Positions 51,430 through 63,790 are shown, counted from the first letter of the stretch. The stretch is 64,000 nucleotides of DNA from Lucifuga dentata (GCA_014773175.1 VXCM01003604.1:21716-85715); one strand, 5' to 3'. The notes: generated from the letters alone by a model not told the origin. Translations and numbers: made by a program.

Positions 51430-51931
51430 AAGGTCCAAGCAGCCAGTCAGTCCTCCCTTAAGGCAGAGAAATTGGCCAGAGATGGACAGCTGTGCCCAGG
51501 GCAGAGCACGGAGGAAGAGAAATCACAGAGTATTTTTAACTCCCTCGGGGTCTGTCGACTCGCTGACCTGACTGACTGTCCAGCAGCAGGAAGCCAGACA
51601 GTTTATGTTTTAAGTTTATCACAAGGTCAGAATCCATCCATCACAATTTTAGCTTTGCGGGACATGTTAGCAATCAAAGCGCTCAAAGTTTGATTTCCTG
51701 TGCAGTCAGTGTTCACATCTACTTTCATTAGCTTAGCTCCTTTTTGTCACCTGGTGTATGAAAAGTTTACCTTTTGATTGTTTTGATTTTGCACAGTCAT
51801 CTCTCATTTGCTTGATCTAGTGATAGAAATACTCCAATACATTATTTAAGTCAAACTGCACTATATGTGCATATAAGTTTGGCTCTCTGCAGATGACAGT
51901 ACCCAGTCTGATGTGCCTGCAAGATTTAGAC

Positions 51932-52517
51932 CAGGGATGGGCAACTTTGATGAGGATGGGGCTAATAAAATTTCATTCTCGCAGTCAAAGCCCCCCCCCC
52001 CCCCNCCCCCCCGGACTGATCCAATCTCACTCTCTCATCAAGCCCCCTCCCAAACCCAACCGACCCAATCTTATTCTTTCATTGAAAGCTTTGCTAGAAT
52101 GAAATGTAAAACACAACCAGACAACGTGGCTAATTTTGAACAAAAAAGGGGATTTTATCCCAGGTTAATTAGGTCTTCTAAATGGCTAATGCAAACTGCC
52201 TTCACATATATTATATCTAAGTAAAACCGATTGTGTTTGATATTGTGTTTATTTCAAGCAGGAATCTCACTTTCATTGGGTTTTGGAAATGAAGCCTTAT
52301 AAAGAGTAATTTTCTATAATAAATGCAAAGAAATCTAATAATATAATTAAATACAGCATCAGTAATGACCCAGTGCCAACTGCTGATGGGTGGTGGTAAT
52401 AAAGGAAAACACTTTTTATAATTTTCATTTTTATTAATTGAGAAGTCATCTGAGGGCCTGATAGATTAAAGGTGTGGGCCGTATCTGGCCTCACGGACTG
52501 CCAGTTGCCCATGCCTG
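51932..52517 (+). mobile_element. Non-autonomous hAT-type element with 8-bp target duplication
   Basis: Left end CAGGGATGGGCAACTTTGAT and right end GCCAGTTGCCCATGCCTG form inverted repeats. Flanks ATTTAGAC (left) and ATCTAGAC (right) are an 8-base target duplication with one mismatch, the hallmark of hAT transposition. A C-run with N at 52004 is inside. No transposase frame. Confidence 0.82.
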
Positions 52518-53245
52518 ATCTAGACTGTTCCAGGAGCTCCAAACTCCTTCCTTTATAGGCTTGATGGTCTACCTGCTAAAACAAAAAAAAAAAAAAANAA
52601 AAAAAAAAAAAAAAATTAGCAATGAACAATTATTTTAGCTTTTAAATATAAACATGTATTAATTTACAACAATTAATAATTATAACACACTTTAAATAGC
52701 TACTTTAACTCATACACACTACACCTCCACCACCTTACTATAGTTGGCACATTCCCCCATTTAAGGAATACAGAACACTTGGATACAGAACTTAGTTCCT
52801 GTATCCAAGCAGAATCAATTAGAGCAAAACCAACACTGATACAATACAGTAAATACATGAAGGAATGGTCAAAGTGTCATTAAACATGTGAATATGTGAA
52901 AGTTTAATTAGCTGCAGGGTGTGAATGTGTTAATGTCAAAACTGCATTAGGCTACTGACCTAAAACATGAGTTTTATGAGTTATGAGTTAATCTTGTGTT
53001 AAATTTGAAGTCTTAATCTGACTCTGATAAATGTCAAGGATTAAAAAAATACAACATGAGGAAACTCGAGTAAAGTACAAGTATTTTAAAATTGTATTTG
53101 AATACTTGCATCGTAGTTTGACTTCTGATAAGTATGTTTTGGAGCTTCCATGAGAATGAAGCAGGGAATCTCTCATGGAATTTATGAAACCCTGATCATA
53201 TTTTTATTGATTTTGCCCTTAATAATTTTGGCAGGTATTTGGCAG

Positions 53246-53288
<43 letters not shown>

Positions 53289-54039
53289 AGTGACATGACA
53301 GGCTGCCTCACTGTCTGGTCCATTGAGTCATCAGTGAACTTCAGTTGGATTGGAGTTGCCAGGCCAATTGACCAAATCACTGATCTTTAAGGGGGGGGGG
53401 NATTGGGTTGAGTTGCATCCCTCCTCTTCACTAAACGCACACATACACACTCACACATACTTGCACATACACTCCCTCCATCCACCTCCGTCTCTAATCA
53501 AGGAGCAGGCAGGCAGGACTCTCGGTCGCCACAGCGACACTAACGAGAGGCGACAGCTCCTCAGCGCTCGGGGCAATGACCAGCTCGGCTGTCGAGGCCG
53601 CGGAGAGAGTCCGCCAGGCACGCACTGAGGCGAGGTTTGCTGTTTTGGGAGGAGGAGGAGGAGGAGGAGGAGGGTGGGGGAGGACAGGGAGTGAGCTGGT
53701 GGTGCGGATGCGTGGGAAGTTAATAAGGAAGCACAGATCTGAGAAATGATATGCAATAACTATCACTCACTCACTTACTATACACACACACACACACACA
53801 CATATCCACATGCACATGAACACATTTAGACTGACACACAAGACAACACACAAACAGAAGCAGCAGCAACACACACACACAAATACAATCTGAGCTGATG
53901 TGCTAACCTTCCCAAGCCGTACAGCCCTGGGGCCTACTTGCAGAGTGCTGTTGCCCCCACCCTCCCCACGTCCCCAATGCCAACTCCCTCCCCCCCCAAC
54001 CCCCCCATCTCCTCTGGAACACAGTTTAACTTCTGTCAT
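52518..54039. other. Gene-free stretch with simple repeats
   Basis: A-run with N at about 52580-52615, (CA)n at 53247-53283 preceded by GCGCGC, and a G-run with N at 53401. A GC/CpG-richer stretch spans 53500-53640 (GGCTGTCGAGGCCGCGGAGA), with (GGA)n at 53650-53672. No coding exon recognised. Confidence 0.4.
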
Positions 54040-55544
54040 TTAGATGAAGCAAAGAAGTCAGTCTGGCGGGGGTGAGAGGATGTGACAGGCCGGTAATGGA
54101 CAGGACAAAGAGGAGATTTATGAAGTATTAGTAAACCTTAATAATTCACTACATTGAAGACCCCGGGAGTCTCCCAGCCGACCCCCCATCTCTGACTTCC
54201 ATCCCTGCCTTGATGTTCTGTGACTCTCCTGCCATACGGGCTTTTAAGAGTCAAAGTCAAAGACAACAGGAATCCTGAATTATCTGAATTGACCAATAAA
54301 CAGTTTTCTTTGGGCTGTAAAGTTTGGCATCCAGGATGTGTTGAATCATAAAAATACTAAAATAATATATTCTGGTACTGAAAGAAGCACTTATATCCTT
54401 TACTTATGTGAAAATACAAATACATCGATGAAGAAATACTTCAATCCTGCATTAAAAGTATACAAATTTGAGCAGTAAATCATATATACTGTAGATGAAA
54501 ATCCTCCAAATCTGACTAGGTTTAATACACTTTATGTCCATTTTTTGGGAATTACTGCTTTCAGATTATTTGAAGGTGATGAAGAAAACAGAAGGAAAGA
54601 AGGAAGGACAAAAGGAAGTAAATGAGACAGACTTTTTACTTAATTATACTTGTAATAGGGTATCCACGGCTTTCAAAATTTTCAATCCCATCCCTTTTCC
54701 CAGGCAAGCTCATCACTGGGATGTGAGATGAAACTGCGAAAAGAAAAGGAAGAAAGAGAGAAATGGATAAATGGAAATAAATGTAAAATGTAAATGTACT
54801 TAGTTACTTTCCATCTGTGTACAGTGCTGAATATAAGCTTGGAAGTCTCCTCCATAACTGCAGATTACAGGTATAGTAGTTGTAGATTTAACGTTTTTGT
54901 CCACCAATGAGCCGTTATCAGAGCTTAGCGGGTCACAATTATTCACATAGTCAGCCTTAAGGGAAACACACGGATAAATACGCACACACTAACACACATA
55001 AGCAGTTTCGTCCCAGCTGGTCTAGCGAGGGTCCATCACCAAACAAACAGCGTGGGGCTAATTCCCACTCAGCAGCCATCTCAGGGAAGGCTGAGTGGCA
55101 GGCGGAGTCATGGATGCCCCCACTGGCTGCTCTTTTTATTACCCCTTTTGTGTATGTGTGATGGGTGTCATGTGACAGCACCACTCCCTGACCACCTCTG
55201 ACCACCACCCCCACACACACACACCAGCCCTGACCCCCTCTCTCCTGCCTGCATCGCCCCGAGAGACGTGGAGGGTGATAGGGACTGGCACCGCAGGGGC
55301 CTCCCTGGCTGGTGCCTTTGCTGGTGGTCTCCGTGGCCTATTAGTGTCTTGCTGTGGGCCTGTCAGACTGACAAAACAGGAGCCTGTCAAATTAAGTAGG
55401 GACTGAATATCGGAGATATGTATTCAAACGCACCAAGGGGAAATGGAGGCGAGGGAGGGCTGAAGAGAACCAGGATGAGGAAACCACCGGTGCTAATGTC
55501 GACGCTAAGTGAGAGTGACAGGTCGAGAGAGAGAGAGAGAGAGN

Positions 55545-55583
<39 letters not shown>

Positions 55584-55761
55584 ATAATGGTGGTGTGGTT
55601 ATCCTGAGGAGACTTGTTAAGGGCCAGTCCAGACTGAGCCAGACAGCCACCATTCCCAAAGATCTGAACCAGGTAAACTGCTCCAAGTTTGGCCCCAACA
55701 GCTTGGAGTTACTTCCACTAAATGAGATCAGACTGATGAACTCAGTGTGCCTGCATGCATG

Positions 55762-55795
<34 letters not shown>

Positions 55796-55824
55796 AATGT
55801 CTGATCCCAAAACACAAAACTATN

Positions 55825-55857
<33 letters not shown>

Positions 55858-56300
55858 AATGTCTGATCCCAAAACACAAAACTATTTACAGCAGCAATAA
55901 TAACTATTTCCTGTATGTGTTTTATTTTTACCAGCATGCATAACTACATAACTACACAGACTTTTTTGTGTCAATCACACATATATTCACACATATAACT
56001 GTATAACAAAGCTGTCTTTCATACGTTATTCACATCTCCATATACTATAAATTGTAATTTTTCTTGACTCAAAACGGTTATTTTTATCTCTCAATACACA
56101 GGCATTATGAAGCCATACACATCCATCAGCATCAATACACACTGTCAGCGTGTTATAGCATCAGCACAGCATCAGTAGAGACAGGAAGTAACTAAGTATG
56201 TTTACTCAAGTATTGTGCTTAAAACCATTTTTAGGTTTGTCTTAGTTTGCATTTCCATTCTGGGACACTGTACTTTTGCTGCGCTCATTCTAGAAGGGAG
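54040..56300. other. Gene-free stretch with candidate conserved blocks
   Basis: 54040-54240 (GGCCGGTAATGGACAGGACA) and 54990-55400 (GGCAGGCGGAGTCATGGATG) are balanced, non-repetitive and without long frames, so they may be regulatory. (GA)n with N is at 55525-55580. A GT-repeat assembly duplication (55763-55823 = 55825-55885) follows. Confidence 0.35.
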
Positions 56301-56317
56301 CTCTACTTTTTAGAATA

Positions 56318-56500
56318 TGATCAGGGCTTTGTTTTTTAGCAGGATATCTGGAAAAGTTATGACAAATTTGGATGAAATTTGGGTCAGATAGATAATGTTG
56401 AGAGGAAGACGTGATTAAATTTTGAAGGTGATCTGGATCATATTCTTGATCTGGGATCCAGAAGAAGTTTTTATTAGCCTAACAAAATCAAGGTGCTAAT
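56318..56500 (+). repeat. Dispersed repeat fragment related to 17693-17860
   Basis: GGATGAAATTTGGGTCAGAT, GTTGAGAGGAAGACGTGATT and GATCTGGATCATATTCTTGA match the kinase-intron copy. The phrase GACCTTGGCGGAGGTAGCAG at 57612 often ends this fish repeat, so the element may extend to about 57640 around the hAT remnant. Confidence 0.55.
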
Positions 56501-56769
56501 GGCCACCATGCTAAATTTAGCATGGTGGCTCATTTTTTAAAATAAATGCAATAATATAAGATTTTATCTCTTCATAAATGCACTGCAGGTTGTGATTTTA
56601 CATAGAAAAAATAATTTTCTCAAATATTAACATTTCATAAGAAAAACAATGTAAAAACAGATTTAACAATGAAAATTTGATTTACTTGGCATAAAATGTG
56701 GAAACTTGATCAAATGTTTGATATATATGGATAATTTTGAGGTGATAAATGCTGAGGTTTTTATAATAG

Positions 56770-57570
56770 GGGTGGGACTAGGACTGGACGATATAAACAT
56801 AAAGTGGATAGAAAATAGTGTTTGAATACAGTAAGTTAATGATGGCTCAAACAGCCAATAGCTTGTCAGAACTGGAAGNAAAATAGTGTTTGAATACAGT
56901 AAGTTAATGATGGCTCAAACAGCCAATAGCTTGTCAGAACTGGAAGAAACTAGCCAATCAGGTGGCAGTATCAAAATAAAGCCTGCCCACTTCCTCAAAG
57001 CAGCATTTTGCTAAAGGTGAACACGCTGCAGTCCGTGTGGGTGATATGTGAGCGAAAGTCAGACAAAGATGTCAGAAAGCGATGAAACTCCAGAGGAAAA
57101 AAAAATCAAATGATGAGGAAGAAAGTAACAGCTCAGCAGCGTTACTGTCCCAAAGAAAGTGGATAAGCAAGGTAAAAAACAAAAATGTCAGCGGTGTGGC
57201 TTAATTTTGGTTATTTAAAGTCTGACACAAAGCAGAGTGGTGATGTTCACTGTAAAATTTGTCAGAAACCAGTGCTGATGAAGCTTTGGCTTCAGCCTGA
57301 AGCTTGGATTTATTTATTAAAGATGATGCAATTTGCAGTTTTACAGTTCATACAATTATTGGTTATTTTTTCACATTCAGAACATGCATAAAGAAAATGT
57401 TAAAATAAATCTTAAGTTCAAGTGACTTGAAATGCAGCANTTCAGAACATGCATAAAGAAAATGTTAAAATAAATCTTAAGTTCAAGTGACTTGAAATGC
57501 AGCAGATTCTTTGCCATTATTTATATTGTGATATATCGATATCTATCAATATATCGCAATAATTTTTTTT
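56770..57570 (+). pseudogene. Decayed hAT-like transposon with BED zinc-finger remnant
   Basis: A frame at 57185-57391 begins SAVWLNFGYLKSDTKQ, then VHCKICQKPV. This is the BED finger pattern (aromatic residues then CxxC) found at the N-terminus of hAT transposases. The preceding sequence (SESDETPEEKKIK-like) is acidic, as usual. After the CxxC the His pair is missing and the frame degenerates. Flanking GGACTGGACGATATAAAC and ATATCGATATCTATCAATAT resemble the GATAT-rich ends of fish hAT elements. Two single-N duplications lie inside (N 56879 and N 57440). Confidence 0.6.
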
Positions 57571-57639
57571 CATATCATTCAGGAGGGGAGGTTTTGTATT
57601 GGGTATTTTGTTGACCTTGGCGGAGGTAGCAGTGCCTTC

Positions 57640-57847
57640 TTGTTATACTTATAAAGAGTATTTCTCCAGTTCTACTTCTGAGTACTGCAGTAAATCACTC
57701 CGAGTTACTCCAGCTTGAACTGGGAGTTGCTGCTTTCGCCTCCGTGTCTTCAGTACTTCCTGTGTTCGGCTCCCGTAAGAAGAAACAGAAACGCCGCCAC
57801 CATCGGTGTGAAGTGTGAGCATGTGTGTGTACATTAAGAGGGGGACT

Positions 57848-57894
<47 letters not shown>

Positions 57895-59322
57895 GGAGAC
57901 TCTGGCTCTCATGTCGCTGTGTGTTGCTGAGACTGAGAGGCTGATGCGCAATGGCAGCTCCCCCTCGCAGCCACAGGCCTGCCCAGAGCCACTGCAGATG
58001 ATAGTTTTAATTGCTTTCAATCTTTCAGGCTAGTCCCTGCCCAGTGGCACAGAGTGCTTGTGTGTTTGTGTGTGTGTGTGTGTGTGTGCGTATGTATGTG
58101 TGTATGCATGTGCAAAATCCTGTTTCACTGCCTTTCTGCGTGTATATGGGTGTGCATATGTTGGACTGTTATTGTCTGTGGATGCTACGCACACATGTGG
58201 TGTGTGTGTGTGTGCGTTTGATGGATGTGTTTGTCCGATCTGAGAGGAAAATGAACAGAGAATTAAGGCCTCGCAGTGATACATCTGATGCACAGAAAAA
58301 GATGGAGCGAAACATATGTTTATCCCGCCGATGTCCGCGTACGAGCACGCTCAGGAGAACGAAAGGATGGGTTATGAGTGTTTATAAATAATAAAGCTCG
58401 GAGTTTTCATGCAAAGACCTCAGAACACACACTCACGTCCATAAAAGCATTTTTAGCCGAGCGAAGTACAAAACCAGCCGATCAATAATTCAGTGGGATT
58501 GTCAAGATGGCAAAACAGAGCAGAGAAAACAGCCTGCGATTAAAACGACAGTCATTTACTCCATATGTGTGAAGTATTTGATTTACTGCAGCTGCACCCA
58601 ACAGGACAGATTTCTTCTGCTGCCTTATTTTGGCTACTAAATGATAAAACTATGACCATTTTTGTCATTTAGTAGCCAAAGTAAGGCAGCAGAACATCTT
58701 TGACTTCACGTTTGTTTAACTCTTTATGGTCATTATAAAAAGGGCTTTCATAAGTTTCATATTTTTGAAGACAATACTTGGGAGCAAAAGTCTTTTCATG
58801 TCTTTGCAGCCAAACTACAGACTCTGATATATAAACCCTATCTTGAGCAGGTTTGCATCTGAGCCTTCTGCTTCTTTTCCTGCCTCGGTTAGAAGATCCA
58901 GTTTGCTCTTTTCTCTCAAGACAGCGGTAGCCACCTTTTCATGAAATCTTCAGTTTCCTGGCAATCTGACACAGAATAATCTTCACTTTGCAAAACAACG
59001 AGACTCGTTTTTTTTTTTTTTTTTTTTTTTTTTGTTTTTTTGAGAAAGCTGTGTTGTTTTAGCCATTTTTGAACCCAGAATTAAACTTTAGGAATGTCAC
59101 TATTTTCACCTTGCAAGCTAAGAAAAGACAATTTACGTGCTTATTTGAACAGAATATTGGGTTTCAGGTGTGCTAAGCTGTTAGCATTTACATGATTATT
59201 TGAAGATGAGCTAAAATAGTTTATCATTGGGACACTTGAAAATGGGGCTTTTCATTTTATGAGAATAATTAATTATAAATCAGTCATTTTCTGCAAAGCA
59301 GCCACAGCCATTTTCAACACTA
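57640..59322. other. Gene-free stretch with GT repeats and a hairpin
   Basis: (GT)n at 57852-57890 and 58060-58090. Balanced sequence lies at 57900-58030 and 58230-58560 (GAACGAAAGGATGGGTTATG). A strong hairpin lies at 58615-58694, and a poly-T at about 59010-59033. No protein-coding gene recognised. Confidence 0.4.
58615..58694. other. Long hairpin, 31-bp stem and 18-base loop
   Basis: Left arm 58615-58645 (TTCTGCTGCCTTATTTTGGC...) pairs with 58664-58694 (...GCCAAAGTAAGGCAGCAGAA). All 31 positions pair, two as G:U when read on the plus strand. The 80-base size fits a pre-miRNA or the fossil of a small palindromic transposon. No known miRNA was recognised. Confidence 0.7.
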
Positions 59323-59922
59323 TTAAAGGACCATACCAACCATTTTGCATGTTTGATCCTGATATATTAAATTTTCCATACATGTTACGTTACTGACAAC
59401 CATTTCCCAAAGGATAAAACCGTATTTCAGCTTTCCTGATACTTTGCAAAATCTCTTAATCTTTCAAAATCAAATCTTCAAGCAATACACCCATCTTAAA
59501 AATCCATGTTTCGCCTGCTAATAGTTACGCAGCCTTACGAAATCACAGTTGTTTAAAATTTTCAATAAACACAGGTCTTCTTTTGGGACTATATTCCTCA
59601 GTGGAGACATACATTCACTCTGCACTTTTTATTGAGCTTAAACTCTAAAATTTCATAACTTGTAAAAAAACCAAAACCTGAATACACATATTGTTTGTGA
59701 TGATGGATTACCTATCCCAAGAATGTTTCAAGTCTCTACAAGTTGATTTTAATAGCGTACCAGAATGAACTGAAACCAATGGCGGTCTGGAAGGTAGGGG
59801 GAAAAAAATTAATTCACTGTCCCAGTAGTATGCTTTGGAAGACGATTGTCAGTAATGTTATGTGTATGAAAATTTAATATATTAGGCTCAAACGTGCAAA
59901 ATGACCGGTATGGTCCTTTAAA
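59323..59922 (-). mobile_element. TTAA-ended MITE, copy H (reverse orientation)
   Basis: Starts ATTAAAGGACCATACCAACC and ends CCGGTATGGTCCTTTAAAG. The interior is the reverse complement of copy A (AATGGCGGTCTGGAAGGTAG; TACACCCATCTTAAAAATCC). Confidence 0.82.
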
Positions 59923-60820
59923 GTCTTAACTATATATTTAAATCAATTTAATGCTACGTTGGTGAAAACAACATCATTTTCTGTCCACGTACAATCTAGT
60001 ATCCAAACCAGGTTTCTACACACTTTCTTATCATGGTTCAATGGTAGATTTAAAGAGATTAATCTGACATAACATTCAAATTTGAGATTTTGGAAATAAA
60101 AATTAATATATTTGACAGGTATTCATATGGGAGATTTCTGGGAGCAGCTGCTGTGTAACCGCAGCACGTTCTCCACTGACCTCCTCCTGGAACACGCGAT
60201 CCATTCACACTATCGCACATGTACGACAACCCCGACCCTCCCGCCTTTTCCTTTCACATCTACACAGACACACACACTCCAACACACACACATAGCCTTC
60301 TGGCCTGGGGGTAAATTAAGGCCTAACATTCCCACAGAAGCTAATCTCCATCCATTTAGAGGGCTGTAATATTTAATCAGGAGGCTCTGGACCGTCTCCC
60401 ATCACCACACGCCGTGGCATAGCTCATATGTTCACAGGAGAGGCCAGCCCAGAGGCGACGGAGGGGAATTTGCTGCTAAAAGCCACAATGCATCCAACCA
60501 CAGAGGCGCTCGTTCTCTTTTGCTCTCTGAAGCCCACGTTCCTCTGGGATGGAGGAGACAGGAAAGCACTCTGAGGGGTGAGTGTTGGAACGATATCGAG
60601 AGATTACAGCAAATGCAGTTAGGATACTGTGTTTCTTTGCTTTTTCACGTAATCATCCTTGCCACTGTTCAACAACAATCACCGTATTATGAATATGTAT
60701 GAGTAAACAATCATTTTCTAATGATTTCATCACTTTTCTCATTTGTTGATGATGGACAAAATACCAGAAACTTAATGCAGTCCAATACAACACCACTTTT
60801 TGACTCAAGCTAAGTCACTT
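59923..60820. other. Gene-free stretch with candidate conserved block (60120-60580)
   Basis: 60120-60580 is GC-balanced and non-repetitive apart from a short CA block (GAGGCCAGCCCAGAGGCGAC; CATCACCACACGCCGTGGCA). Frames are short and unlike known proteins. The remainder is AT-rich. Confidence 0.35.
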
Positions 60821-61678
60821 TTAAAGGACCATATCATCCATTTTACATGTTTGAGCCTAATATATTCAATTTTCATACATGTTACGTTACTGACAATCAT
60901 TTCCCAAAGGATAAAACTGTATTTCAGCTTTCCTGATATTTTGCAAAATCTCTTAATCTTTCAAAATCAAATATTCAAGCNTTGTTTAAATTTTTCGATA
61001 AATGCAGGTCTTCTTTTGGGACTATATTACCTGCTGGAGACATACATTCACTCCACACTTTTTACTGCGCTTAAATGCTAAAATTACAAAACATCTGGGA
61101 AAAAAACTCTGAATACATGTATTGTTCACAATGATGGATTACCTATCCCAAGAACGTTTCAAGTATCAACAAGTTGATTTTAATACAGCTTTCCTGATAT
61201 TTTGCAAAATCTCTTAATCTTTCAAATTCAAATATTCAAGCGATACACCCAGCTTAAAAATTCATGTTTCACCTGCTAATAGTTACACAGCCTGATGAAG
61301 TCACAGTTGTTTAAATTTTTCAATAAATGCAGGTCTTCTTTTGGGACTATATTACCTGCTGGAGACATACATTCACTCCACACTTTTTACTGCGCTTAAA
61401 TGCTAAAATTACAAAACATCTGGGAAAAAAACTCTGAATACATGTATTGTTCACAATGATGGATTACCTATCCCAAGAACGTTTCAAGTATCAACAAGTT
61501 GATTTTAATAGCGTACCAGAATGAACTGAAACCAATGGCGGTCTGGAAGGTAGGAACATTTTTTTTTAACTCACTGTTCCAGTAGAATGCTTTGGGAAAT
61601 AATAGTCAATAACATTGCGTGTATGAAAATTGAATATATTGGGCTCAAATATGCAAAATAAGCAGTATGGCCCTTTAA
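60821..61678 (-). mobile_element. TTAA-ended MITE, copy I, with internal duplication
   Basis: Starts TTTTAAAGGACCATATCATC and ends GCAGTATGGCCCTTTAAG. The interior matches copy H. A segment of about 200 bases (from TTGTTTAAATTTTTC to CAAGTATCAACAAGTTGATT) occurs twice, at about 60982-61186 and 61307-61506, after N at 60981. The copies differ at least at one base. Confidence 0.78.
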
Positions 61679-62339
61679 GCAGAGATGCCAATTTCCACAC
61701 CAAAGATCGATTCATTCTGCATGTGTTCGACACTTCCGGGTTCAACACGGGTCTACAACAGTGTGTCACATGATCAACATGACACTTGGTCCTACACTGA
61801 TGCTGTTCATTCATGATGAATGATCAATTTANGTCACATGATCAACATGACACTTGGTCCTACACTGATGCTGTTCATTCATGATGAATGATCAATTTAT
61901 GATAATATTCAAAACTGGTGGAGGTTTGAAACATCACTGCCTCCCAGTCCAGCAGTTTCAAAACCTGAGTTGGGAATCGATCCTTTCCATCAAATAACGG
62001 TGAAATGGAGATATTACAACTTAAAAATTGTTAAGTAATGAAACAGAGTTCAGTGTATGACATTTGACATGAAAATATGAGGCCATTTCATTGTAATTCA
62101 CACACACAAGGAATGTAATATCCTGCAGCAAACATCTAGAGATTTGTTTTTGAGGGTCATGTTTCAAAAAAGTTTTGAAGTTGCCATGTCTAACCATAAG
62201 GGTCAAATCTCTGACATGGTCTCAGCAAAAAACTGTTATCTGCTTCATAAATGTATTTAATGTGTTGGATTTTCTTTTATTGTCAGGTGTCACTGTTATT
62301 TTTGTCCACACACACTTTGCTTAAGTCAGTGTGCTGTTG

Positions 62340-62390
<51 letters not shown>

Positions 62391-62729
62391 TATAAACACA
62401 CACACACACACACACACACAGAAAAAGGTCACATCTCACACAGAAACTGAGAAAAATCTGAATTGAAGATGTCCATCTGGTTTTAACAAGTGAGGATGTG
62501 TGTGTGCGAGCTGGTGTCCACTCCGTAGTCCATATCACGAAACCTGATTTTTTTTTTTTTTTTTTTTTTTTGAGGAAGCTGTGATTTTGTGTTTTAGAAG
62601 TGTAAGGTTTTCGAAGATAAAAGTGTCCCACATGGTCATTCTAACGCCTGATTCAGAGTGACTCTAATGGGACGGCCTGGTGCATTTTTCATACAGCCCA
62701 GAGGGGGAGGATGAGAGACCTGGGAGAGA

Positions 62730-62769
<40 letters not shown>

Positions 62770-63109
62770 AGTAGGGTGAAAGGTCTTCAAGCTTTCTATG
62801 AACATTCATTGAATAACAGCTTAATTTAGTCAAACTTAAATTTGATTGTAAGATCATCAGATTCTTGAGTAACATCTTTGTGAAAAGTGAGAAGAGAGCA
62901 ATAACACAAGTTTTCCCTGGAACAAAGCAAAACTATGACCAGACAAAAGAGAAATGTATGAAGACAAATAGCAGGATGGACACTAGAGTTCAATAGTTTG
63001 GAATCACCATTACATTTTTATTTTTTGATAGAAATTGGTACTTTTAATTACCAAGGTGGCATGAAATTGATGTTAATATATAGCCAAGACATTAATAATG
63101 TCACAAGAG
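61679..63109. other. Gene-free stretch with simple repeats
   Basis: An assembly duplication (61765-61831 = 61833-61899) is followed by AT-rich sequence. (CT)n/(CA)n spans 62340-62420, a poly-T is near 62549-62570, and (GA)n spans 62727-62768. No gene recognised. Confidence 0.5.
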
Positions 63110-63320
63110 CATGTGGTTCGCTGTGATAGATTGCTTATCTGAAGCAAGTTGATTTTAATAGCACACTGGAATGAACTGAAACCAAAGCCAGTTTGGAAGG
63201 TAGGTAAAACAATTCTAACATTTACCACTCCAGTTGTGTGTTTTGGAAAACGGTTGGCAGTAACGAGCGGGGACTATTATTGGGCTCAAACATGCAAAAT
63301 CACCGGTGTGCTCCTTTAAC
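63110..63320 (-). mobile_element. TTAA-type MITE, copy J, right part
   Basis: GTTGATTTTAATAGCACACT, CAGTTTGGAAGGTAGG, TGGGCTCAAACATGCAAAAT and the terminal CACCGGTGTGCTCCTTTAA match copy H/I ends. The left end is missing. Confidence 0.72.
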
Positions 63321-63429
63321 GTACACAAGCAGACTAAATGATGCCCGATTTCTCAGTTTAATGGGCTGAAATTTCTGCAAGAAAAGCTTTAAAACAAACA
63401 AAAAAACAAAACAAAAAAAAAAATCCATC

Positions 63430-63790
63430 TGTTAAGCACGCGCATGCGCAGTCGCTGGGATCGCTGGTAGGGCTATCTTGCGTATGCAAATATGTTTTGC
63501 CTGGAAATCTATTTGGAGTTGCTCGAAGGGATCCAGAACGGCCCTCCTGTCTCCCCTCGCCGGCTCACGCGGGTCTCCCTCTTGCCGTCTATCTCCTCTC
63601 GCGTGGAAACATTTCACCAGCTCCACACGCGTGGACACGCAGTCAGTGGCACCGCCGTGCCTCAGACAGCATGAAGCACCACGGGCCAATATGCAGATCT
63701 ACAGGCCGCGTCCGCGACAAGCAGCCCTGCAACTGTTTGCTCACTCGGATAAAAAACACGCAACCACGACACGGAGGGAATAATTATCCG
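63430..63790. promoter_or_regulatory. CpG-rich stretch with NRF1 and octamer motifs
   Basis: CpG dinucleotides are frequent here and rare elsewhere in the 27.8-64 kb half. CGCGCATGCGCAG (63438-63450) fits the NRF1 consensus, and ATGCAAAT (63484-63491) is a perfect POU octamer. Overlapping open frames up to 106 codons exist in all three plus frames, as expected of GC-rich DNA, and none is recognisable. It may be the promoter or first exon of a gene outside the window. Confidence 0.45.

Noticed and set aside
55582..55937. His/Thr-rich frames
   Set aside because: Translations of a GT/CA microsatellite duplicated by an assembly join.
60112..60369. 85-codon frame GIHMGDFWEQLL...
   Set aside because: No recognisable domain, runs into a CA-rich segment, and no splice or promoter context.
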